The position numbers and the translations under genes were made by a program. Source: Comamonas testosteroni TK102 (GTDB taxonomy: Bacteria > Pseudomonadota > Gammaproteobacteria > Burkholderiales > Burkholderiaceae_C). From it: DNA of 64,000 nt. Positions 44,156 through 53,363 of the stretch are shown piece by piece. Each line of letters opens with the position of its first letter. Positions within the stretch are counted from its first letter, which is position 1. Under the pieces are notes generated by a model. The model was not told where the DNA came from and ran no database searches. It saw nothing but the letters and a program-made list of their open reading frames with translations. The stretch covers positions 3,782,001 through 3,846,000 of the forward strand of contig NZ_CP006704.1 in the NCBI RefSeq assembly GCF_000739375.1. The letters run 5' to 3'.

Positions 44156-44877
44156 ATAAGCGCCTTATCGCCGCCGCCATCGCGGCCATGCTTTGCACCG
44201 CCACCGCCCATGCGCAATGGGTCGTGGTCGATCCCACGAACCTCGTGCAGAACACGCTGACCGCGATCCGCACGTTGCAACAGATCAACAACCAGATCCA
44301 GCAGCTTCAGAACGAAGCGCAGATGTTGATGAACCAGGCGCGCAACCTCGCCAGCCTGCCGTCCAGCGTGGTGAACCAGTTGCGCGCCAATTTGGCGACG
44401 ACCGAGCGGCTAATCGCCCAGGCGCGCGGCCTGGCCTACGACGTGACGAATCTGGATCGGGAGTTCGCGCGCCTGTATCCCGAGCAGTACGCCGCCACCG
44501 TCAGCGGCGACCAGATGTACCGCGACGCGCAGGAGCGTTGGAGGAACACGCTCCACGGCTTGCAGACCACCATGCAGATGCAAGCGCAGGTATCGCAGAA
44601 CCTGGGCGAAGACGAAAGCGTGCTGGCCGACCTCGTGGGCAAGAGCCAGTCGGCCGAAGGCGCGTTGCAGGCGATGCAGGCCATGAACCAGTTGCTGGCT
44701 TTGCAGGCCAAGCAGTCGATCCAGTCGCAGCGGCTCCAGATCACGCAAGACCGGGCCGCCTCGCTGGAGCTGGCGCGGCAGGCGGCGGCCACCGAACGCG
44801 CCCGCGAGGTGCGGCGGCGCTTCCTGGGTGAAGGCACGCCGTACACGCCGCAGCGCGTGGACTTCTACGGCAACTGA
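44152..44877 (+). CDS. trbJ: TrbJ, VirB5-like minor pilus protein
   Basis: A 241-residue periplasmic protein. The signal peptide ends TATAHAQ (about residue 22), followed by WVVVDPTNLVQNTLTAIRTL and a largely helical, Gln-rich body (QQINNQIQQLQNEAQ). Position and coiled-coil make-up are those of TrbJ. It probably sits at the pilus tip and affects mating-pair contact. Confidence 0.92.
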   Translation: MNKRLIAAAIAAMLCTATAHAQWVVVDPTNLVQNTLTAIRTLQQINNQIQQLQNEAQMLMNQARNLASLPSSVVNQLRANLATTERLIAQARGLAYDVTNLDREFARLYPEQYAATVSGDQMYRDAQERWRNTLHGLQTTMQMQAQVSQNLGEDESVLADLVGKSQSAEGALQAMQAMNQLLALQAKQSIQSQRLQITQDRAASLELARQAAATERAREVRRRFLGEGTPYTPQRVDFYGN

Positions 44878-44888
44878 CGGAGGCCGCC

Positions 44889-45230
44889 ATGCGATGCGTC
44901 CTCGCCCTGTCGGTTTCGCTGCTTGTGGCGCTGCTGGCCGCTTGCAGCGAGCAGCCGACCGACAACCTTGCCGATGCCCTGACCGCCGATCCCGTGCGGC
45001 TCAAGGCATTGCGCGCGCAATGCGCGGCCGACCGGCAGGCCACGGGCGAGGACGCTTGCCGCGCCGCCGCCGAAGCCTTCCGGCGGCGCTTCTTCTCCGG
45101 CCAGGCCGGGCCGGATGAGTACCAGACGCTGGCCGACCTGCCGCCGATCCCGCCAAGTTTCGATGCACCGGCCGAATCGGACGACGGCAGCGAATCGCCG
45201 GCCGCATCCGATCAAGAGGACGCGCCATGA
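44889..45230 (+). CDS. trbK: TrbK-position entry-exclusion lipoprotein (EexN-like)
   Basis: A 113-residue lipoprotein with signal and lipobox LLAACS (Cys19). The mature core DPVRLKALRAQCAADRQATG, then CRAAAEAFRRRFF, matches the protein at 37013. A long acidic C-terminal tail (PAESDDGSESPAASDQEDAP) is extra. It lies exactly where trbK is in RP4, between trbJ and trbL, and overlaps trbL by ATGA. TrbK is the RP4 entry-exclusion protein. Confidence 0.85.
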   Translation: MRCVLALSVSLLVALLAACSEQPTDNLADALTADPVRLKALRAQCAADRQATGEDACRAAAEAFRRRFFSGQAGPDEYQTLADLPPIPPSFDAPAESDDGSESPAASDQEDAP

Positions 45231-46603
45231 ATGACGTGACCATCATCGACCGCTTCCTCAGTATCTTCGCCGCCTACATCGACTCGGGTTTCGGGCTGTT
45301 GCAGGGCGAAGTGGCCTTCCTCACCGCAACGCTGATCGTCATCGACATGACGATCGCCGGACTGTATTGGGCGATGAGCCACGCCACCGGCCAGGGCGAG
45401 GACGTCATCGCCAAGCTGCTGCGCAAGGTGCTCTACGTCGGTGCCTTCGCCTACATCATCGGCAACTTCAACTGGCTGGCCGGCATCGTGTTCCGCTCCT
45501 TCGCCGGGCTGGGCATCACCGCCACCGGCTCGGCCATCACGATGGAGAACTTCTTGCAGCCGGGCCGGCTGGCGAAAACCGGCATCGACGCAGGAGCGCC
45601 GATTCTGGAGCAAGTCGGCGAGATGGCCGGCTTCCCCGAGGTGTTCGTCAATCTTGACGCCATCACGGTGATGTTCCTCGCCTGGCTGATTGTGGTCTTG
45701 AGCTTCTTCGTGCTGGCGATCCAGCTATTCATCACGTTGATCGAGTTCAAGCTGACCACGCTCGCAGGCTTCGTGCTGGTGCCTTTCGCGCTCTGGAATA
45801 AGACGAGCTTCTTGGCGGAAAAGGTGCTTGGCAACGTGGTGTCGTCTGGCGTCAAGGTCTTGGTGCTGGCTGTCATCGTCGGCATCGGTTCGGGCGTGTT
45901 CGCGGAGTTCCAAGTCCATCCCGCCGAGCCTTCCATCGACCATGCGCTGGTCATCATGCTGGCCTCGCTCACCTTGCTGGCGCTCGGGATCTTCGGCCCC
46001 GGTATCGCCACGGGCCTGGTGTCCGGTGCGCCGCAACTCGGCGCGGGCGCGATGGCCGGGGCCGCTGTCGGCGCCGCCGGCACGGCCGTTGCCGTCGGCG
46101 CTGCCGCGACGGGCGTAGGCGGCGCCGTCATGGCCGGGGCGCGCATGGCGCCTGCCGCCGCCAAGCTCGCTGGCAGCGGCGCGCGTGCTGCCGCCTCGAC
46201 GGCCAGCAGCGCACGCTCGGCGTTTCAGGCCGGTTCCGCCGCCGCAGGCGGTGGCGCGAAGGGCGCGATGGCCGGCTTGGGCAACGTCGCCAAGACCGGC
46301 GCGCAGTCCGCCGGGCGCGGCATCGCATCCCGTGCTTCCGCTGCTGGGCAACGCATGGCAGCTCCCTTCCGCTCTGGTTGGAACGGCCAGGCGGCTGACG
46401 GCGACTCGGCAGCCGGAGCATCCGGCCAGGCCGCCGCAGGCGAGGCCACGTCCGGCGCAGCCAATACACAGCCCGCTTGGGCCAAGCGGCTGCATCGCCG
46501 CCAGCAACTCACCCATGCCGCGACCACCACCGCCCATGCGCTGCGCGGCGGCGACGGCGGCGGCTCCGGCCAGGGGCCGAGCCTGCGCGATTCCGATTCA
46601 TAA
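45227..46603 (+). CDS. trbL: TrbL, VirB6-like channel protein
   Basis: A 458-residue polytopic inner-membrane protein. At least five hydrophobic segments occur within residues 15-300 (for example TATLIVIDMTIAGLYWAMS and AITVMFLAWLIVVLSFFVLA). The C-terminal third is low-complexity Ala/Gly-rich (AAASTASSARSAFQAGSAAA) and probably disordered, as usual for TrbL. Confidence 0.93.
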   Translation: MNDVTIIDRFLSIFAAYIDSGFGLLQGEVAFLTATLIVIDMTIAGLYWAMSHATGQGEDVIAKLLRKVLYVGAFAYIIGNFNWLAGIVFRSFAGLGITATGSAITMENFLQPGRLAKTGIDAGAPILEQVGEMAGFPEVFVNLDAITVMFLAWLIVVLSFFVLAIQLFITLIEFKLTTLAGFVLVPFALWNKTSFLAEKVLGNVVSSGVKVLVLAVIVGIGSGVFAEFQVHPAEPSIDHALVIMLASLTLLALGIFGPGIATGLVSGAPQLGAGAMAGAAVGAAGTAVAVGAAATGVGGAVMAGARMAPAAAKLAGSGARAAASTASSARSAFQAGSAAAGGGAKGAMAGLGNVAKTGAQSAGRGIASRASAAGQRMAAPFRSGWNGQAADGDSAAGASGQAAAGEATSGAANTQPAWAKRLHRRQQLTHAATTTAHALRGGDGGGSGQGPSLRDSDS

Positions 46604-46615
46604 GGAGAACTGACA

Positions 46616-47320
46616 ATGCGATTCAAGAAACCGCAGGTGCGCTATGCCGACACGCCGCAGCCTGCCACGCCGTACCAAGCTGCCGGCCAGGTATGGGACG
46701 AGCGTATCGGCTCGCCGCGCGTGCAGGCGAAGAACTGGCGGCTGATGGCCTTCGGTTGCCTGACACTCGCGCTGCTGATGGCTGGCGGCCTGGTGTGGCG
46801 CTCGGCGCAGTCCATCGTGACGCCCTACGTGGTGGAGGTGGACAGCGCGGGCCAGGTGCGCGCCGTCGGCGAAGCCGCCACGCCTTACCGGCCCAACGAT
46901 GCGCAGACCGCGCACCACATTGCGCGCTTCGTGACGCTGGTGCGCTCGCTGTCCATCGACCCCATCGTCGTCCGCCAAAACTGGCTGGACGCCTACGACT
47001 ATACGACCGACAAGGGCGCAGCCGTGCTCAACGACTACGCGCGGGTCAACGACCCATTCGCACGCATCGGCAGGGAGTCGGTGACAGTGCAGATCGCCAG
47101 CGTCGTGCGCGCCAGCGACACGTCTTTCAACGTGCGCTGGACGGAACGCCGCTACGTCAACGGCGCCGCGGCTGGCCTAGAGCGGTGGACGGCCGTGGTG
47201 TCCATCGTGCTCCAGCCGCCGCGCACCGAAGAACGCCTGCGCAAGAACCCCCTGGGCATCTACGTCAACGGCTTGTCGTGGAGCCGAGAACTGGATTCTT
47301 CCGAAGGAGCCAAGCCATGA
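46616..47320 (+). CDS. trbF: TrbF, VirB8-like protein
   Basis: A 234-residue bitopic protein. RFKKPQVRYADTPQPATPYQ at the N-terminus is typical. One transmembrane helix (about 44-62) is followed by a periplasmic VirB8-fold domain (SIVTPYVVEVDSAGQVRAVG ... WTERRYVNG). AAGGAG precedes the start. It is a core scaffold of the inner-membrane complex. Confidence 0.94.
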   Translation: MRFKKPQVRYADTPQPATPYQAAGQVWDERIGSPRVQAKNWRLMAFGCLTLALLMAGGLVWRSAQSIVTPYVVEVDSAGQVRAVGEAATPYRPNDAQTAHHIARFVTLVRSLSIDPIVVRQNWLDAYDYTTDKGAAVLNDYARVNDPFARIGRESVTVQIASVVRASDTSFNVRWTERRYVNGAAAGLERWTAVVSIVLQPPRTEERLRKNPLGIYVNGLSWSRELDSSEGAKP

Positions 47321-48309
47321 ACCTGTCTTTCCGTATTTACGTTTCCGTGCTGATGCTTGCGGCCCTGGCGGGCTGCGCCACGCAGGGCAAACCGCCGCCG
47401 GTGATTTCGCTCGATGAGCCGGTGCAGGCTCAGCCGCTGCCCGAGCCGCCCGCGCCGGTGGAGGTGGTGGCCGTACCCGAGGTGTTGCCGATGCCGGCGC
47501 AGTTGAAGCCAGCGCCCGAAGCAGAAGACGCCAAACCCACGCCGGAACCGGCCGACGAGAAGGTGCGCGTCTCGCGCGCCAATGCCGAGGCCCGCGTCGC
47601 ACCCACGCGCGAGGGCTACGTCAACGCGATTCAAGTCTGGCCCTTCACCGATGGCGCGCTGTATCAGGTCTATGCCGCCGTGGGTCGCGTGACCGTGATT
47701 TCGCTCCAGCCGGGCGAAGAACTGGTGACGGTAGCCGCCGGCGATACCGTGCGCTGGATCGTGGGTGACACGTCCAGCGGCAGCGGCGCCGAGTTGCGCG
47801 TGAACGTGCTGGTCAAGCCGATTCGCTCGAGCCTCAAGACCAACCTCGTCATCACTACCAGCCGCCGCACCTATTTGCTTGAGCTGACCTCGACGGAAAA
47901 GACGTGGATGGCGTCGGCGTCATGGGAGTACCCGCGCGACCGGATGCTGGCATTGCAGCGCCAGGCGCAGGCGGCCAGTGCCGCCGCCCCGGTCGATACC
48001 GGACTGTCGCTGGAGAAGCTGCGGTTCCGCTACGCGATCAGCGGCAGCAATCCGCCGTGGAAGCCGCTGCGCGCCTTCGATGACGGCGAGAAGGTCTATA
48101 TCCAGTTTCCGCCGGGCATCGCGCAAGGCGAGCTGCCACCGCTGTTCGTCATCGGCGCGCAGGGCGATGGACAACTGGTGAACTACCGCTTCCGCTCGCC
48201 GTACTACATCGTGGATCGGCTGTTCGGCGCGGCCGAACTGCGCCTGGGCAGTGACAAGGGCGACGTGGTGCGAATCGAGCGCACGGACGGCGTTGCGCGG
48301 AGGAACTGA
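47317..48309 (+). CDS. trbG: TrbG, VirB9-like protein
   Basis: A 330-residue lipoprotein with lipobox LAGCAT (Cys19) and a Pro-rich linker (30-85). The VirB9/CagX domain has IQVWPFTDGALYQVYAAVGR, LVITTSRRTYLLELTS and a C-terminal RFRYAISGSN region. A long frame upstream in the same phase was rejected; the ATG overlapping the trbF stop gives the correct signal peptide. It forms the outer-membrane ring with TrbI. Confidence 0.94.
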   Translation: MNLSFRIYVSVLMLAALAGCATQGKPPPVISLDEPVQAQPLPEPPAPVEVVAVPEVLPMPAQLKPAPEAEDAKPTPEPADEKVRVSRANAEARVAPTREGYVNAIQVWPFTDGALYQVYAAVGRVTVISLQPGEELVTVAAGDTVRWIVGDTSSGSGAELRVNVLVKPIRSSLKTNLVITTSRRTYLLELTSTEKTWMASASWEYPRDRMLALQRQAQAASAAAPVDTGLSLEKLRFRYAISGSNPPWKPLRAFDDGEKVYIQFPPGIAQGELPPLFVIGAQGDGQLVNYRFRSPYYIVDRLFGAAELRLGSDKGDVVRIERTDGVARRN

Positions 48310-48311
48310 CC

Positions 48312-49595
48312 ATGAGCCAAGACGACGCCCCTGACCTTGCCACGCCGCAGGCGGGCAAGGTAGCGCCCGAGGCGGTGGCGCTGCGCGCCCAGCCGCGCCC
48401 GGTCACGCGCCTGAATCGGCGCACGCTGGCCATCCTTGCCGGCGGCCTGTCGGTCGCCGTGTTCGGGGCCACGATCTGGTCATTGCAGCCGCAGCGGCGC
48501 GGAGCCAGCGAGCAGGCCGAGCTTTACAACGTCGATCGCGTGTCGAAGTCCGAAGGGCTGGACGCGCTGCCAACCGATTACTCGAAGCTGCCGGCCTTGC
48601 CGCCCGCCGCACCCGAACTGGGGCCGCCACTACCGGGCGATCTTGGCCCGGCCATCGTGAACTCGCAGCAGCCGGTGACACCGGCCTATACGCCTCCGGG
48701 TCACGATCCCGAGGATGCCTTGCGCAAGGAAGCTGATGCGGCGGCGGCTTCGTCGGTGTTCTTCCGCTCGGGCGGCCAAGGCCAGGCCGCCGCCACGGTG
48801 GCGCAGGCGGCGCCGGGGGTGCCTGGCGCTGCCAGCGCGCTCGCGGCCTTCGACCCACTCGCTGCCGGGCCGGCCTCTGTGGCTGCACAGCCAGCCGATC
48901 CGACCGCCGTGCAGAACCGGCAAGACCAGAAAGAGGCATTCCTGAAAGGCGGCTCTACGGAAACCCGCAATTCCGGCAACCTGGCGCTGCCGGCATCGCC
49001 TTATCAGGTGATGGCGAGCACGGTGATCGCCGGCGCGCTGGTGACAGGTATCAAGTCGGACTTGCCGGGCGACGTGATCGCCACGGTGACAGAGCCGGTC
49101 TATGACACGGCCACGGGCAAGTTCCTGCTGATCCCGCAGGGATCGCGCATCCTCGGGCGCTACAACAGCCAGGTCAGCTACGGGCAGAGCCGCGTGCAGG
49201 TGGTGTGGAACCGGATCATCCTGCCCGATACGTCCTCGCTGACGCTCGACAACCTCGTGGGCACCGACCCGGCCGGCTACGCCGGCCTGGAAGACGACGT
49301 GGACTGGCATTGGGATCGCATCGTCGCCGGTGCTGTGCTGACGACGCTGCTGGGCGTTGGCGCCGAGCTGGCCGCGCCGGAGAACCGCCAGGACGGCAAC
49401 CGCATCGTCATCGCCGGACGCGACAGCGCACAGGACAGCATCAATCAGGTCGGCCAGGAGATGACCCGGCGCAACATGAACATCCAACCCACGCTGACCA
49501 GCCGGCCCGGCCTGCCGGTGCGGATCATCGTCAACCGGGATCTTGTGCTGCGGCCGTACCAGCCGCTGTTCTTCAACCGGGGGGCTTCGCAATGA
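48312..49595 (+). CDS. trbI: TrbI, VirB10-like protein
   Basis: A 427-residue protein spanning the envelope. A transmembrane helix (about 38-57) is followed by a Pro/Ala-rich region (80-210) and a C-terminal beta-barrel domain with SPYQVMASTVIAGALVTGIK, TEPVYDTATGKFLLIPQGSR and ILGRYNSQVSYGQSRVQVVW. Two bases separate it from trbG, and its stop overlaps the DUF2274 gene. Confidence 0.95.
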   Translation: MSQDDAPDLATPQAGKVAPEAVALRAQPRPVTRLNRRTLAILAGGLSVAVFGATIWSLQPQRRGASEQAELYNVDRVSKSEGLDALPTDYSKLPALPPAAPELGPPLPGDLGPAIVNSQQPVTPAYTPPGHDPEDALRKEADAAAASSVFFRSGGQGQAAATVAQAAPGVPGAASALAAFDPLAAGPASVAAQPADPTAVQNRQDQKEAFLKGGSTETRNSGNLALPASPYQVMASTVIAGALVTGIKSDLPGDVIATVTEPVYDTATGKFLLIPQGSRILGRYNSQVSYGQSRVQVVWNRIILPDTSSLTLDNLVGTDPAGYAGLEDDVDWHWDRIVAGAVLTTLLGVGAELAAPENRQDGNRIVIAGRDSAQDSINQVGQEMTRRNMNIQPTLTSRPGLPVRIIVNRDLVLRPYQPLFFNRGASQ

Positions 49596-49837
49596 GCACG
49601 ACCAAGAAGCTGCGGCTCGGGCCGCTGCCCAAGACCGAAAGCGTCAAGCTGACCTTCGCCTGTCCGGCCAGCCTGAAAGCCGACCTCGATCGCTACGCCG
49701 CGCTGCACGCGCAGGCGTATGGCGAGGCGGTAGATGCCATGACGCTGATCCCGCACATGCTGGAAGCCTTCATGGCGGGAGACAGGGGATTCAGGAAGGG
49801 CACGGCCACGCGGAGCGCGCCATCGAAGCCGGCATGA
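49592..49837 (+). CDS. DUF2274 family protein
   Basis: An 81-residue protein with the DUF2274 pattern LGPLPKTESVKLTFACPASL, then DLDRYAALHAQAYGEAVDAM. A ribbon-helix-helix-like fold is likely. It is the last gene of the trb operon in Tn4371-like ICEs and overlaps trbI by ATGA. Role unknown; possibly a regulator of the operon. Confidence 0.88.
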   Translation: MSTTKKLRLGPLPKTESVKLTFACPASLKADLDRYAALHAQAYGEAVDAMTLIPHMLEAFMAGDRGFRKGTATRSAPSKPA

Positions 49838-50125
49838 TGGTGTCGTACATCGCCCGCCGCATCCATCGAACGCGCAGCCCCAAGGCTGCGCGTTCTTCGT
49901 TCTGGATGCCGCCAAGCCTCTTGGGCTATGATGATGCGGCAGGCCCGCCGTTCCTCGGCAATCAAGCACGACACAGTGCGATGCGGCTTCCCCTCCCGAC
50001 GCTCTTATGTGGCTCCTAGCCCACGAAGCCGCAGTGCTGCAAAGCGGCCCCGAAAAGAGCTAACCTACTGCCCCACATACGGTTTCAAGCCCTTCGTGAT
50101 TTACACGAAAGACTTGACACCGGCA
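49838..50125. other. Non-coding right end of the ICE
   Basis: About 290 bp between the DUF2274 gene and attR with no gene. It starts with the operon terminator (49870-49893). Near the boundary is a small palindrome, ttcgtg (50093-50098) / cacgaa (50104-50109), 17 bp before attR. The region should hold integrase or excision-factor arm sites (inference). Confidence 0.5.
49870..49897 (+). terminator. Terminator of the trb operon
   Basis: Perfect 10-bp stem acgcgcagcc (49870-49879) / ggctgcgcgt (49884-49893), loop ccaa, followed by tctt. It ends the traG-trb transcript. Confidence 0.8.
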
Positions 50126-50135
50126 CTTTTTTGTT
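50126..50135 (+). other. attR core repeat
   Basis: cttttttgtt, identical to attL. It lies 12 bp before the stop codon of the convergent acyl-CoA dehydrogenase gene, so insertion broke no coding sequence. Confidence 0.8.
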
Positions 50136-50147
50136 GCGCTGCGCGGA

Positions 50148-52007
50148 TTAGAACGCCTCTTCCTCCATACCTGCACAGGTCATGTCGCGCGCCTTGACCA
50201 CCTGGAGCCAGGCACCGATGCGCGGCAGCTCGTAGTGGAAGAAATAGCGCTGCGCCGCCAGGCTGCCGCGATGGGCAGCAATCGCCAGATCCCTGTCCAT
50301 GGCCAGCACGGCCAGCGCCACATCCAGCCAGATCCAGGCCAGCACCATATGGCCGAAGGCCTGCATATAGGGCACGGCATTGGCCAGGGCCTCCTGGGGA
50401 TTGCCGCTCGCCCAGGCCGCCTTGGTGGCGGCGCCTACATCGGCCAGCGCGCGCGCCAGCTGGTTGGCATGGCTCGCCAGCTTTTCATGCTGCATGGCAC
50501 GCTGGATGGTGGCGTTGATGCGGGCCGCCAGCAGCTGCAGCCCCTTGCCACCGTCCATGACGACCTTGCGGCCCAGCAGATCCAACGCCTGGATGCCATG
50601 CGTTCCCTCGTGAATCATGTTCAGACGGTTGTCGCGCCAGTACTGCTCGACCGCGAAGTCCCGCGTATAGCCATAGCCGCCATGGATCTGGATGGCCAGC
50701 GAATTGGCTTCCAGGCAGAACTCGCTGGGCCAGCTCTTGGCAACCGGCGTCAACACCTCCAGCAGCAGCCTGGCTTCTGCCGCCTCCTGACTCTGGCCGG
50801 TGTACTGCTCGTCCACCAGCCTCGCGCACAGCAGGTTCAGGGCCAGCGCGCCTTCGCAATAGGCCTTCTGCGCCAGCAGCATGCGCTTGACGTCGGCATG
50901 CTCGATGATGCGCGACTGTGGCCGGCTCGCATCCTTGCCGCCCTCGCCTATGGGCCGGCCCTGAGGGCGGCTTTGCGCATATTCGAGACTGGCGTGGTAG
51001 CCCGCCATGCCCAGCATGGAAGCCGCCATGCCGATGGAGATACGCGCCTCGTTCATCATGTGGAACATGCATTTGAGGCCCTCGCCGGGCTGGCCGACCA
51101 GGTAGCCGATCGCACCCGCGCCGCGGCCATCCAGGCCCCCGCCATGCTGGCCGCGCACCGGGTATCTGCCTTCGCCGAAATTGAGCAAGGTATTGGTCGT
51201 GCCGCGCCAACCCAGCTTGTGGTTGAGGCCCGCCAGGGCCACGTCGTTGCGCTCGCCAGTCAGCCGCCCCTCAGCATCGACCAGCTTCTTGGGCACGATG
51301 AACAGCGAAATGCCCTTCACGCCGGCAATGGTCTTGCCATCGGCCCCGGGAATCTTGGCCAGCACCAGGTGCACGATGTTCTCGGTCATCTCGTGGTCGC
51401 CCGAGCTGATCCACATCTTGTTGCCCTTGAGCCGATAACGCGGCCCCAGCGCATCGCTCTCGTACTCGACGCCATCGGGCTCGGCGCGCGTGGCGATGTC
51501 CGACAGCGAGGAGCCCGCCTGCGGCTCGGACAAGGCCATGGTGCCGGCCCAGCGGCCGTTGAACTCATTGGCGGCAAAGACTTTTTTCTGCCGCTCGGTG
51601 CCATGGGCCATGATGGCGTTGGCATTGCCCGAGGTCAGCATGTTCGAACCAATGCTGATCGAGGCCGCTGCGAAAAAGCAGTTGGCCGCTGCCTCCACGG
51701 TATAGGGCAGCTGCATGCCGCCCATCTCGTAGTCCTGGGCCGCGCTGAGCATGCCCGATTCGGCATAGGCCTCGCGGGCTTCATAGGTGCATTGAGGCAG
51801 GATGACTTTTTCGCCATCGAACTGCGGCTCATGCAGATCCACCGTGCGGTTGAAGGGCGCGTATTTCTCGCGCGCGATGCGCTCGCAGGTATCCATCACC
51901 GCATCAAAGGTATCACGCGAATGATCGGCAAAGCGTGAGCGACTGGTCAGGCCTTCGGCCTGCAGCCAGTCGTAGAGCAGAAAGTCAATGGTGGAACGCA
52001 GGCGCAT
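50148..52007 (-). CDS. Acyl-CoA dehydrogenase (DmdC/FadE-like, long form)
   Basis: A 619-residue flavoprotein that should oxidise an acyl-CoA to the 2-enoyl-CoA. Features: GTMALSEPQAGSSLSDIATR (FAD/substrate signature, near 155-175), KGNKMWISSGDHEM, and NMIHEGTHGIQALDLLGRK with the catalytic Glu near residue 464. The C-terminal extension beyond 480 is typical of the roughly 600-residue group that includes DmdC and AidB-like members. Substrate is unknown. It is the last gene of the minus-strand beta-oxidation group, with 140 bp and a terminator-like hairpin before it. Confidence 0.9.
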   Translation of the reverse strand: MRLRSTIDFLLYDWLQAEGLTSRSRFADHSRDTFDAVMDTCERIAREKYAPFNRTVDLHEPQFDGEKVILPQCTYEAREAYAESGMLSAAQDYEMGGMQLPYTVEAAANCFFAAASISIGSNMLTSGNANAIMAHGTERQKKVFAANEFNGRWAGTMALSEPQAGSSLSDIATRAEPDGVEYESDALGPRYRLKGNKMWISSGDHEMTENIVHLVLAKIPGADGKTIAGVKGISLFIVPKKLVDAEGRLTGERNDVALAGLNHKLGWRGTTNTLLNFGEGRYPVRGQHGGGLDGRGAGAIGYLVGQPGEGLKCMFHMMNEARISIGMAASMLGMAGYHASLEYAQSRPQGRPIGEGGKDASRPQSRIIEHADVKRMLLAQKAYCEGALALNLLCARLVDEQYTGQSQEAAEARLLLEVLTPVAKSWPSEFCLEANSLAIQIHGGYGYTRDFAVEQYWRDNRLNMIHEGTHGIQALDLLGRKVVMDGGKGLQLLAARINATIQRAMQHEKLASHANQLARALADVGAATKAAWASGNPQEALANAVPYMQAFGHMVLAWIWLDVALAVLAMDRDLAIAAHRGSLAAQRYFFHYELPRIGAWLQVVKARDMTCAGMEEEAF

Positions 52008-52087
52008 AGATTACCTATCAGAACAGGCTTCACCGCTTATGAATAAAGCGATCAAAGCTATCAATTTCATAAATCCAGAGGAGAAAA

Positions 52088-52132
52088 AAGCCGCCTCCAG
52101 CCCCCCATCCCAAGGTGGCCAGAAGACGGCTT
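52088..52132 (-). terminator. Probable terminator of the thiolase gene
   Basis: aagccgcct (52088-52096) pairs with agacggctt (52124-52132) with one G-T pair; the A-run at 52084-52089 reads as T on the minus strand. The loop is long (about 27 bases), so efficiency is uncertain. Confidence 0.5.
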
Positions 52133-52146
52133 GACCCAAGCCCTGC

Positions 52147-53322
52147 TTACAGGACTTCAAACACGCCTGCCGCGCCCATGCCGCCGCCAATGCACATGGT
52201 CACGCAGACACGCTTGGCGCCGCGGCGCTTGCCCTCGATCAATGCATGGCCCGTCAGGCGCTGGCCCGAAACGCCATAGGGGTGGCCCACGGCAATCGCG
52301 CCACCGTTGACATTGAGCCTGTCGGCCGGAATGCCCAGCTTGTCACGGCAGTAGATGACCTGCACGGCAAAGGCTTCGTTGAGCTCCCACAGGTCAATGT
52401 CCTGCACCGACAGACCCAGCTTCTTGAGCACCTTGGGAATGGCGTAGATGGGGCCGATGCCCATTTCGTCGGGCTCGCAGCCGGCCACGGCAAAGCCCAG
52501 GAAGCGGCCCAGGGGCTTGAGGCCCTTGCGCGAGGCGTATTCCTCGCTGACCACGGCGCAGGCGCCGGCCCCGTCGGAGAACTGGCTCGCATTGCCGGCG
52601 GTAATCACCCCGCCGGGCAGCGCGCTGCGCAGACCGCTGATGCCTTCCTTGGTCGTGCCCTCGCGAATGCCCTCATCCTTGCTGACGGTCACCTCCTTGG
52701 TGATCAGGCCGCGCACCTTGTCGGCCACGCCCATGACGGTCTTCATGGGAGCAATTTCCGCTTCGAACAGGCCAGCCGCCTGTGCCGCAGCCGCTTTTTG
52801 CTGGCTGGAGGCGCCGTACTCGTCCTGGGCATCGCGGCTGATGTTGTAGCGCTTGGCCACCTGCTCGGCAGTCTGCAGCATGCTCCAGTAGATCTCGGGC
52901 TTCATGGCTGTCAGCTCGGGATCGAAAGCCATGTGCGGGTTCAGATGGGGTTGCACGCAGGAGATGCTCTCCAGACCGCCGGCCACCAGCACATCGTTCT
53001 CGCCCGCGATGATGCGCTGGGCAGCCAGCGCAATCGCCTGCAGGCCCGAGGAGCAGAAGCGGTTGATGGTCAGGCCCGAGGTCGTGACAGGTAGACCTGC
53101 ACGCATGGCGATCAGACGGGCGACATTGCCGCCTGTCGTGCCTTCGGGCAGGGACATGCCCATGATCACGTCCTCGACCTCGGCGCCCTCAATGCCTGCG
53201 CGCTCCACAGCCGCCTTGACGGCGTGGGCACCCAGGGTGGGGCCATAAGTCATGTTGAAAGCGCCCTTCCAGCTCTTGGCCAGCGGGGTGCGCGCGGTAG
53301 AAACAATCACTGCGGATGTCAT
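52147..53322 (-). CDS. fadA: Acetyl-CoA acyltransferase (thiolase)
   Basis: A 391-residue thiolase. The nucleophile is Cys90 in [10 protein letters not shown]. The second signature is [20 protein letters not shown] (catalytic His), and the third is [17 protein letters not shown] with the general-base Cys. Length is standard. It should release acetyl-CoA in the last beta-oxidation step. The upstream gene is the bifunctional hydratase/dehydrogenase. HPYG instead of the more common HPLG is seen in degradative subfamilies. Confidence 0.93.
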   Translation of the reverse strand: MTSAVIVSTARTPLAKSWKGAFNMTYGPTLGAHAVKAAVERAGIEGAEVEDVIMGMSLPEGTTGGNVARLIAMRAGLPVTTSGLTINRFCSSGLQAIALAAQRIIAGENDVLVAGGLESISCVQPHLNPHMAFDPELTAMKPEIYWSMLQTAEQVAKRYNISRDAQDEYGASSQQKAAAAQAAGLFEAEIAPMKTVMGVADKVRGLITKEVTVSKDEGIREGTTKEGISGLRSALPGGVITAGNASQFSDGAGACAVVSEEYASRKGLKPLGRFLGFAVAGCEPDEMGIGPIYAIPKVLKKLGLSVQDIDLWELNEAFAVQVIYCRDKLGIPADRLNVNGGAIAVGHPYGVSGQRLTGHALIEGKRRGAKRVCVTMCIGGGMGAAGVFEVL

Positions 53323-53363
53323 GTTCTGTCCTTTGATTCTGGGTATTTCGTGGCAGATCGCCG

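Larger units (their letters stand above)
8633..50135. mobile_element. Tn4371-family integrative and conjugative element
   Basis: About 41.5 kb between two copies of cttttttgtt. Contents follow the known Tn4371 layout: integrase at one end facing inward, then DUF932/ParB/DUF736/DUF2958/DUF2285/RepA/ParA, DUF2840/TraF/relaxase, LysR, TraG and trbBCDEJLFGI ending close to the other boundary. Every expected backbone gene is present and intact, so the element is probably able to transfer. Cargo sits at two places: a toxin-antitoxin plus TIR/nucleotide-modification block (10185-17158) and an efflux block (30230-36038). Family membership is established knowledge of gene order; mobility is inferred. 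Confidence 0.93.

Noticed and set aside
50114..50119. Outward TTGACA near attR as a promoter created in the excised circle
   Set aside because: After joining right and left ends no acceptable -10 sequence falls at 16-18 bp.
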